NCBI GenBank assembly: GCA_033439795.1
Contig: JAUTDP010000009.1
Span: 2,232,001 to 2,296,000 of the forward strand
Direction: 5' to 3'
DNA from: Sordaria brevicollis
Lineage: Eukaryota > Ascomycota > Sordariomycetes > Sordariales > Sordariaceae
Length of the DNA: 64,000 bases
Position 1 is the stretch's first letter. Each line of letters starts with the position of its first letter. The notes beneath the pieces are model-generated. The model was not told where the DNA came from, made no database searches, and was given only the letters and a program-made list of their open reading frames with translations. Below, piece after piece: positions 55,819-64,000 of the stretch. A program made the translations under genes and the position numbers.

Positions 55819-56553
55819 CTAAAAATACCAACCCATCTTCTTCCTAATCTGCTCCAACTCATCCTCCGCCTTCATAATCTTCCTCTCCGTCTCCGCCACA
55901 TCCTCGTCAGCTGTAGGACTAGCCAACGTCGACCTCAACAGCTCCGCCACGTACGCCGAAATATCAGTAGGCGAATCCAGCCCCTTTCGTTGCTCCCCTG
56001 ATGATGGCTCCGTCTCTGTAGTAGGGGCGTCAACCTCCATCGCATCCCCATCCTGACCATTCTCCTCATCTTTCTTCGTCCCATTTACACTCGCCGCCGT
56101 CCACGGCCCTGATGTCCCCGACGGCACCGGACTCTCACACCCCCTCAACCCAATAAACCGTCCAATCCTTCTTCTTTTCTCCTCAATCCCCATCCCACTA
56201 GGCCACGACACAGGACAAGGGTAATGGCTCGTCCATTGACAAGGAGTACGCTGGTGGTAAAAGGAAGCGAGTCGGTCGAGTTGGTCATCGGTTAGAAGCC
56301 AAAAGTTTAGTAGCGTGGAAGGAAATTCGGGGTGGACGGTTCCCGAAGTGAGTTGGACAAGGGGCGCGAGGGGCAGGGCGAGTTGGCGGAGCTTGGAGGC
56401 GAAGGTGGGGGAGAGGTGGGAACGTCGGGTGGTCAACGTTGGATGGGGTTGTTGTGATGATAATTGTGGTTGTGGTTGGGTGCTGGCGGGAGTAGCAGCT
56501 GGGCGGTAAGGAAGACCTCGTTGGCCTTGTTGACCTGGGGGTTGGTTGGACAT
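55819..56553 (-). CDS. Conserved-looking fungal hypothetical protein
   Basis: An intronless 244-aa protein starting MSNQPPGQQG; the longer upstream frame extension lacks an ATG. I do not recognise a named family. Visible parts: Gln/Pro/Ser-rich N-terminus (1-60); a compact central segment (about 65-155) containing SPTFASKLRQLALPLAPL, FPSTLLNFWLLTDDQLDRLA and WTSHYPCPVSW, then MGIEEKRRRIGRFIGLRGC; an acidic linker (DGDAMEVDAPT); and a C-terminal helix predicted as coiled coil (AETERKIMKAEDELEQIRKK). The helix-rich core and the final coiled coil suggest a subunit of a complex, but no function can be claimed. Confidence 0.75.
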   Translation of the reverse strand: MSNQPPGQQGQRGLPYRPAATPASTQPQPQLSSQQPHPTLTTRRSHLSPTFASKLRQLALPLAPLVQLTSGTVHPEFPSTLLNFWLLTDDQLDRLASFYHQRTPCQWTSHYPCPVSWPSGMGIEEKRRRIGRFIGLRGCESPVPSGTSGPWTAASVNGTKKDEENGQDGDAMEVDAPTTETEPSSGEQRKGLDSPTDISAYVAELLRSTLASPTADEDVAETERKIMKAEDELEQIRKKMGWYF

Positions 56554-57802
56554 TTTTGCTGGCTTGGGTCTTCTTCCTTTTTCTTTCTTTCGAGATAGGT
56601 GTTCCTTTTTTCGTGTGTTTGGAGGAGGCCAGATCACGATGGCGATCTTGTCTGCCCCTGGTTGCTGCTCTGGTTTTCTGTTGTCGATTCGGTGGTTCTT
56701 CCCTCGATTCGTGGTGGTCAGAGGAGGGTTTCGAGGGGTGTTTAAATACTAAGAGCTGGTGTAAAATTTGAAGCAGGATATAGGTGAACGAGATGACAAG
56801 ATCGCAGTGAAGAGCCGGCTCCTGACTAACAGCTCTCCTTCACAGGACCAGTCCTAGGCCTCGTTTGTGTGAGGGGAGTTGAAGCTGGCTGTGATCCGAT
56901 CAAGCGTTTGAGGGGAACCTGAAGAGGAGAGCAGGTTCTAATGAGTAATAGATATTGAGGAGAGCATATGATAACGGATGGCTGTGAAGTGAAGCTGCCT
57001 CTCCTCTTTTTCTTTCGTCTCTTTCGTGTGATCGGTTCGGTTCGTTACACTCGTTTGTTTCGCGGCAGAGTATGATAATGAAGAATGAATAAGCTGCTAG
57101 TAGCAGGCAGTTTGGATTGTAGTACGATTTCTTTCTGCTGGCTATTTGGTATATATCTTCTAAAGGACGACGGGGAAAACGAGGTGAAGGGAGTCTTTAG
57201 GGGATGACCTGGGAAAACCGACGATAGTGACGACTACTCTTGCCCATGTAATGGAAACAAAACCGGAAAAGAAATAAAAATTAGCAGAATATGAAAAACC
57301 AGCGAAGTTGAGGTGACCGGCGCCCGCTCTCTTGTAGATATTTCGCACGAAACTGTGAGTGTCATGTCTTTCCTTTGGACGGGAGACAGAGAAAAAGCCG
57401 CCGGGTCATAGCCAGAACCAGCAAAGGTAGGCGGTTAAAAGCTGCCATCGTAAATTTTTTTCCTTTGTTTCGCCTTTTTTCTCAAGTCGATGTCGCGCTT
57501 CCTGTCCTTTGTCTTTCATTTTTGGTACTTGAATGGGGCACGGAGAAAAAGAGAGAAAGCACCCAAATCTAAGACATTGTTCGGTTGTCTTGTCGTCGAA
57601 AACAACGACGAGGTGAATGAAACGAAAATGCCAGTGGACTGTAACAATGCTCTTTTTCTCATTCCATCCACATACACCCAAAGATGAAACATTCAAGAAT
57701 GTCTAACAAAGAACGCGAACGGAAGCGTGGATTTGTTGACAGCCCCTATTCCCCAGACAAGACGCTCTCGGCTTTCCTTCAGCCACATCCATCTATCCAG
57801 CC
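56554..57802. other. Intergenic region upstream of the hypothetical gene and 3' of orc3
   Basis: 1.25 kb, AT-rich with homopolymer T and A runs. No coding frame or RNA gene was recognised. It contains the promoter of the 244-aa gene and the orc3 3' UTR. Confidence 0.5.
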
Positions 57803-60476
57803 TCACAGCAACCACTTCACCTTCGCAACATGATCCGCCTTCTTCTTACTCTGCTTAACAAAGCCCATCAGCCTCAACTCCGCCAACCCGCGATAGAACC
57901 TCACCAGCGCCTCTCTCTCGCCCAGCCCCAGTCCTCCGGTATCCCTTGAATCTTCGCCCACAAGCGCATAATAAGCCGACCACAAATCCGCCACATTCAC
58001 CAACGACCCCGTCTCCAAGTACAGCTGATACAGTATACACGTCGTCGGCTGCGTAGCAGACAGTGTTCGCGTCCCATTCTGACCACCACCAGCCTTGCCT
58101 TTGCCGCAGCAGCATTCACACCCCAGATACCCACCAGGTCTCGTCAACGCCCTCTCAAACGCCGTTCCGGGCCTGGGAACAAAGACATCCCGGTACGGAG
58201 CCATGGAATCATACGCCCATGCCTCATGCAAAAACAAACTGTCGATGGCAGGGCTGTAGATGTTTTGCGTAAGCAAATCGACAAGGGCGTCAATGGCTTT
58301 CCCAAACGCCTTATCCTCGTCTGTTAATTTCGCTGTGTCCTGGCTGAGCTGCACCTTTTGGGCGACGACGGTTGTGCGGAGAACCTTGCTCTGGGCGGAG
58401 ATTTTGCTTTTGAGGGACTGCTGGCCCTTTTCGCGGGCTTGCAAGACTAAAGCCTCGATCTCGTCGCGGATCTCGGTGAGGGAGGTGGTGAGGTCTTCGG
58501 CTGAGTCTTCCCATCCTGGCAAGTCGAGGTCGGGACTTCCCGTTTGGATGGCGAGGAGGAGGCGGTTGATGAGGAGGGGCACGTCGTCGGCTCCGAGGCG
58601 TTTGATGGCGTCGATGGTGGGTGTTAGGTCGAGGCCGCCGGAGAGAGCGGAGACGTAGAGGTCGGTGAAGCGGCCGGGGATGAGGTTCATGCTGGTTAGA
58701 AGGTGCAAGGAGCGCAGGAGTTGCAGAAGGTAGTCTTGCTTTTTCTGGCGCTGCTCGACCATTTGCTTGACGAGGTAACTGTCGTCTTCGACGAGTGATT
58801 GCGCGTGGTTGAGCTGTCTCGCGTCTACAGAGGCTTCGACGTGCGACTTGAAGGAGTCGAGAGTCCGTACAGCCTGGATGTGCTCAGGCTGGAGAAGCTG
58901 ACGAGTGAGAGACTTTTCATCCGCGAGTAGAACGCTCAAAGGGTTTGCGTAGAAGTGGCACATGTAGGCGTACTAAAAAGACAATCATAAGCCATGTTGA
59001 ACAGTGAATGCACAGGATCCAGTAAGACTCACCTTGATAGAGCTGATAAACACACGAATACCAGCAACCTGATCCCGCTGACGTTCCAACAAACTCCTCA
59101 GCAGGTTGGGGCCCAGACGAAGCGTTGCGTGCGTCCCGGCAATAGCACTCTTGAACACGTTATCAAGGACCAAGTCAGCCTGGACGACATCAAACTTGGC
59201 ACCAAACAGCTGTCGGGCCGTGGACTTGAGCAGTCGCGCCTGGAACAACTCTACCGAGGTAGCTATGCCGAAGAGGACCGAGAACTGGATGCGTCCCTGC
59301 CATGAGCTGTGTTCCCGGTTAGCCAGCCCTCCAAGTGACAAAACGACAACAACCGGGCAGGATAACATACTGAAAGAGAGCAAGCAAATCAGTCAACAAC
59401 GAGCTCTCAAACGCCTCGCTGTCCTCAAACGCCACAATGACTCTTCTCGATGAGTTCTGCTGCGCGCCGAGAAAAGCGTGGAGTCCCTCCAGGTCGTAGT
59501 CGAGGTACTTCCTCCCATCACGGCCAAAGGCAACCTCGGTGTCGTCTTCATCCCCGTCGCCCTCAACAGACACCTGCGCGGTGGCGTCCCTTATCACCTT
59601 CTTGAGCGCGGCCTTGAGGTTCGGTGCCCCGGCCGCTCGTAGACGGACGAAGCGAGCTTGTGTGGCTTTGCCGAGGGCTTCGGAGAGTTGCTCGAATAAG
59701 AGGTCTTGGGAGGCGATGTTGGGGCCAATGATGATGAAGCCGGCGGGGATTCTGGTGCCTCTTGTTCTGTTTTCTGTGTCAGTTTCTCTTCACCAGTGGG
59801 AAAGCGTGGATCATCACTTACGCGTCCCCCTCAGCATCGCGTATAAACGAGCTGACATCTTCCAGAGTCGTACGGTTTGCCCCTCTCAGGACGTTCTTTT
59901 CTCAGATCAGATTAGCAGTCTGGCCCAACCACACCCAAAGCACAACATTAAACCACCTTGATCTTTCCATACGACCCCTAAAACCTCCCCTAGCAATGAA
60001 ATGCTCATCGATGAACACATCATCTCGAGCCCCAGAAAGCCACACCTAATGAACAAACGAATGAATAAAAACCCACCTTAATCCGCCCATCCAAAACCGG
60101 CCACGCCGTATCAAACACCTTCTTCCTCAACCCCGCAGCCTCGGCACTCTCTTTTCCATCAAACAGCTGAGGAAAGGCAGCCGCTTTCATCGGTGCATCG
60201 TGCGCCTCTTCCTCCGCATGACCACCACCGGTAGCGACGCGTTTACTACCGCTTCCTCCACCTCCTGTTACTTTCCGCCTCTTTGTTGGCCGGGATTTTT
60301 CTTGCTGTGGAGAGGTAGCATTCTGGGGAGATGGGTTGAAGATGTAGACTGCCTGTTTTGTGTGTGAGTGAGATGAATGTTATGAAGGTGGGAAGGGGGT
60401 GATAAGATGAACCTACTCGGTGGTCATTTTCGTCATCGTCGAAGAGAGCTGGGTTATCGTCATGGGTTTCGACCAT
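57803..60476 (-). CDS. orc3: Origin recognition complex subunit 3
   Basis: Subunit of the six-protein complex that marks replication origins and loads MCM; nuclear. Seven phase-consistent exons: 60417-60476, 60077-60352, 59973-60045, 59822-59900, 59371-59766, 59033-59306 and 57803-58972, giving 775 aa. The N-terminus is a disordered basic segment (RPTKRRKVTGGG). An AAA+-like fold follows (GFIIIGPNIASQDLLFEQLSE, VIVAFEDSEAFE, SVLFGIATSVELF), without a functional Walker A as usual for Orc3. The Orc3 insert comes next, with YAYMCHFYANPLSVLL. The C-terminal winged helix ends ELRLMGFVKQSKKKADHVAKVKWL. The donor between exons 3 and 4 (GTATGG) is weak and was chosen because it alone keeps the frame; the residues at that join are tentative. 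Confidence 0.92.
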
Positions 60477-62364
60477 TTTGAGTTTGGTGAGGGAAGGTTG
60501 CCGTGGTGATTTTAAGTGTTTTGTATCAAGGGAAGGGGAGTGACAAATGAAAAGGGTTTGAAAACGGTTCACAACCGTTTTTCCGAATCTCTGTGTAGCT
60601 TTCGGTTTCTGCTAGTCGGATGGGATGGGCAAGGTGCTACTGGAACGTCCTTGGCACTCTAGTTGTCACTTCCGCCTCAATTCTGGTCGTAAACAATTCA
60701 TGAATGAAACTTAAGACTATCAAGCCCAGGGATGTTTGTTCATGGAGTTCTCAAAAACGCGTCTCGAACATTCACGTCGTCAATTGGAGCAGACGGGTAG
60801 GAGGGAAGAGTGACCGCTGAAGCGCCATGATCCCAGGCTGGGAGGAGCGCTAAGTCGGCAAAGCCACAGCACTTCATGCGCCACTAACGGCTCAAGTACA
60901 GAAGGGGCGATGGCCCCTGTGGCTTCCACTGTGAACATCGCTTGACTAGGTTGTTTGTTTACATCATGATCCAAAACAATTTACACCCAACAACGGGCAG
61001 CATCCATCACAGGCCATCCCGTCGATGGAAGTTCATCAGAGTCAACGGATCTGCGTTGATTTTGTTGCCATGATATTTCAAGATGTACTGGCATTACCCT
61101 TATGAAATTGTAATCTCCTCATTATAACCGACCGAACCTCAAGCGAAAACACCGGAAGCACATACAGCCATCCAGATTGAAAAGATAAAATCACCAATTT
61201 GCCGCTTGGAAAGGTAGCTTTCGGTTCGATCCGTCCGTATGCCTTCATGGTGAAGGAAGCGAGAAAGCCCTCAGCCATTCAGTCATTCAGTCATTCAAGC
61301 CGAAAATAGCAACACCAAATGTTAAAAGGCAAAGGGAACATCGGAAACCTCAAAAGAGTAACTAGTTCTACCTATGGTAAAGGGTAGGTCAAACCACCCG
61401 GACGTAAAGTAACACTCATCACTTCGTGTCGTTTTGAGACGCCTCCTTCTTCCTCTTTCCTACCTCTACCGTCCTTTCTCTTCAGCATTATCATTTCCTG
61501 CTTTGATGAACTTTCGCGCGCGAGGGTTTCCAGAACAACATCCGTAAACAGATAACAAATCCCGGGAGAATGAATATGATAATATAGTCATGCGTGTATC
61601 TCGTTAAGAAGAGAACAACCCAAACCCCAGCACACACAAGAATAAAAAGATGAACACCCCCCGATAGTGATTTGATGGACCGATGAATGTTGATGATACG
61701 TTGCGTTTCCAGAGAAACCAAAACACAGACCGACAGAACAGACATAGATGACCAGAACGTAACGTACGGAATCATCAAGGAGACATGAGAGAAAACGAAA
61801 CACAAAACCACACCGTGACCACCAAACTAGTTATACAGAAATAATCTTTGTTTCCTACGCTGTCTCTTTCCCGCTCTTCTTAGTTCTCTCATTTTCCACT
61901 TTCCACCCACACATGACCATGAAACCGAATTTCCACACCTAGACCTAGTTCCCAAATAAACCATCATCGCCCCTGCTACTACTTTTTTCCGGCCCTTTCT
62001 GCTTCCCCGAAGTGATTCCATCAATGTTTCCTCCTACTAGAGTCCTACCCCATTCGACAGTATCATATTCAAAGTGTGGTGACACTAAGAAAAAAATACC
62101 TGAACCCGAACAAAAGTCCTTATCGCCAATGCAGACAACAGACGCAGACAAAAAACAGTAGCCTGATCAACGTTTCTTTCCCTCCTGGCCTTCGCGCTTC
62201 TGACTGACAACGACGGCGCTGGGCGTGCTCTTTCGCGATCGCCTCGCTAAACACAGACACTCTGTGCGTAATTTCCAGCATCGGGCGCATCGCGCGTTTT
62301 CCGTCGCCAGCCTCTTCCTCGAGTTTTCAGGCTGTTCATGAGGGACATCGAGCGTGTGCCCTCT
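60477..62364. other. orc3 upstream region and 3' UTR of the PWWP gene
   Basis: 1.9 kb without a supported gene. A 106-codon minus-strand frame with two hydrophobic stretches lies at 61491-61811. It has no recognisable features, lies in what is probably 3' UTR, and is not called. Confidence 0.5.
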
Positions 62365-64000
62365 TCAGGCAGCAGCCTCCACGGCCTCAGAAGACTTTGT
62401 CTGCGTTACCCATGATTGATTAGCTTGTGTCCCGATTGCAGATGATTTGATGATGATGAGACCTACCTCTTCAGCCTCTGGCTTTTCATCCTTCTCCTCC
62501 ACCTCCTTCTTCTCGGCCTTCTCCTCGACCTTGGTATCGGCCTCCTCCATCTTGGAGTCGCCGTCCTTGTCCTTGGGGGCCTCCTCAGTCTTCTCAGACG
62601 TGGAAGGCTCTTCGCTCTTGCCCTTGGCACCGTTGGTGGTCTCCTTGGCCTCCTTCTCAGCCTCCTTCGCCTTTCCGTTGACGCCATTCGTAGCGGCTTC
62701 CTTGTCGGCGGCGGCGGCGGCAGGGGCGGGCGCGGAGGCAGCTTCGCCGGCAAGAAGCTTATTCCACTTCTCCAATAGCGTTGTCGAGCGGGGCTTAAAC
62801 TTGAACTCCTCTTCCTTGGGGATGTTCTCGAGCTTAAGGATCGCCTTGAGCACCTTGTTGATCTTTGTCGCCCTGATAATGCTGACTTCAAGATCGGGGA
62901 ACCCTTCCAGCTTGGTTAGGAACTCAGACATGACCTTCATCTCCTCGGGCTTGGGCTCCTGGTCTCTGGTGAGCAGGCCCTTTTGAAGCTTGTGACGGAG
63001 GAAGAGGACCTCGCGCTGTTAAAATCATCTAAGTCAGCAAAAGCTCCATTTGAAAATCTTAACTCCTCATGCGTCAACGTACCTCCTTGCGAGCATGCTT
63101 CTCCTCGGGAGTCAATTCTTGCTCCTTGGGGGTAGCAGCCTCCTTCTCCTTCTTCTCCTCCGTCTCCTTGGTCTTCTTGGCCGGCTTAGCCTTTGCGGCC
63201 TTTGCTTCCGCTGCGGGCTTGGCAGCCTTGGGGGTCGAGGCAGCACCGTTCGCGGTCTTGGAGGTCGAGTTCGTCGTCAACTTTATCTTGGGCTTCTTGA
63301 CCGACTCTGATCGCTGAGGAGTCTCCTGTTTCAATTTCCAAATGGTAAGCATGTGTCAAACACTCCTTTGCCTAGATCAGGCTGCAGCTCTCACCTCTAC
63401 GGGCTCCGACGCCTTTCTCTTCTTCGCCTTCTTCTTGTCGGTCTGGGGTTGCTCGTCGCTCGCATCGGCCATCTCGACGTCCTCATCCTCGCTAGCAGCA
63501 GCCTTGCCCTTCTTCCCCTTAGGAGTAGCGGCAGCCTTGGCGGCCCTAGCCTTCTCTTGCTCAATAAGTTCCTCCTGGAACCTCTGCAGCACCTCCTTGT
63601 AGTAAGACAAGGGATGGCTCTCGGCGGCCAAGTGGTGCGCAGCTTGAAGGTCCTTGCGCATCTTGTCCATCTTGATGTCCTTGATGGCTTCGGGGTCGAG
63701 GTCGATAAGCTCTGTGTTGACAACCCAGCCGCTATAGTTTAGAGCAAGAACGCGTTGGTTAGCTAGAGATTCAGAGTAACAGCTTCCAAGAAGCTCCGCG
63801 CGCCATGTCTGCTAGTCTGAAACTTACAATTCGTTCGTGTGGAGGTACATGACGGGATAGGTGCGGTCGTGTGCCCTCTTGCCACCATCGGCAAAGTCTT
63901 CGCGGTAGGTACCATCGGGACGCATGGCGGAGACGGGTCGCGACTTGATGAGCGACTGGGGAAGCATGTCCTCGTCGCAGATGATGACCGGCCATTGGGG
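62365..64000 (-). CDS. PWWP-domain chromatin protein with TFIIS-N/LEDGF-type C-terminal domain, partial
   Basis: N-terminus lies beyond the window. Exons read so far: 63828-64000, 63395-63731, 63083-63325, 62467-63015 and a 12-codon last exon 62365-62400, all phase-consistent. The first exon carries the second half of a PWWP fold, which in this family binds methylated histone H3 (H3K36me) and DNA. Visible are WPVIICDEDMLP, RTYPVMYLHTNEFGWV and a helix with the characteristic YYKEVLQRFQEELIEQ. A Lys/Glu/Ala-rich linker with RKASEPVE follows. A helical domain (LFLRHKLQKGLL, LTKLEGFPDLEVSIIRATKINKVLKAI, TTLLEKWNKLL) resembles the TFIIS N-terminal/LEDGF integrase-binding fold. The C-terminus is very acidic. 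A PWWP-to-helical order like LEDGF/HRP2 suggests a transcription-coupled chromatin reader. Function is inferred. Confidence 0.88.

Noticed and set aside
61491..61811. A 106-codon hydrophobic minus-strand frame
   Set aside because: It resembles a small membrane protein only by composition. It lies in the probable 3' UTR of the PWWP gene, and another frame overlaps it.

Overview
The window is chromosomal DNA of a filamentous ascomycete, most likely Neurospora or a close Sordariales relative. Short introns (50-70 nt) with GTANGT donors and CTAAC/CTGAC branch sites interrupt compact genes. The proteins are typical fungal orthologues, among them the arginine-specific carbamoyl phosphate synthase ARG-3 and an MSN2/4-type zinc finger. 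A retrotransposon shows the C-to-T/G-to-A decay expected from repeat-induced point mutation (RIP). Exon coordinates below come from reading splice sites and checking reading-frame phase by hand; no similarity search was possible.

Layout. 1-1862: 3' end of a VPS10 sorting receptor. 1863-5626: no supported gene. 5627-10085: an intact 4.46-kb DNA transposon with 57-58-bp terminal inverted repeats. It carries two convergent, intron-containing genes: a DD34E (IS630/Tc1-like) transposase and a 911-aa protein of unknown function with a Cys/His motif. 10086-22042: about 12 kb without a supported gene. 22043-24160: MSN2/4-like stress regulator. 25443-28253: diphthamide synthetase DPH6. 28943-32582: arg-3. 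Its long upstream interval holds five TGA(C/G)TCA sites of the CPC-1/GCN4 type. 35127-37742: a convergent pair, a DUF1746 membrane protein and Rcl1. 38114-43732: a RIP-destroyed Copia LTR retrotransposon with a perfect 5-bp target duplication. It sits in what was probably the shared promoter of rcl1 and the next gene, a PPR-like mitochondrial protein (43994-46501). After these come a G-patch/DUF4187 protein, a membrane-anchored carboxylesterase, tRNA-Gly(GCC), NPL4, SEC66, an unrecognised fungal protein, ORC3, and the C-terminal part of a PWWP-domain chromatin protein that runs off the window.

Most genes are single-copy housekeeping functions: arginine biosynthesis, diphthamide on EF2, 18S rRNA maturation, ER translocation, CDC48 cofactor, replication origin and vacuolar sorting. 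No operon-like pathway is present. The most unusual object is the two-gene DNA transposon. It is intact and un-RIPed in the same window as a RIP-ruined retroelement. It also has subterminal motifs placed symmetrically about 120 bp from each end and no recognisable TA target duplication.
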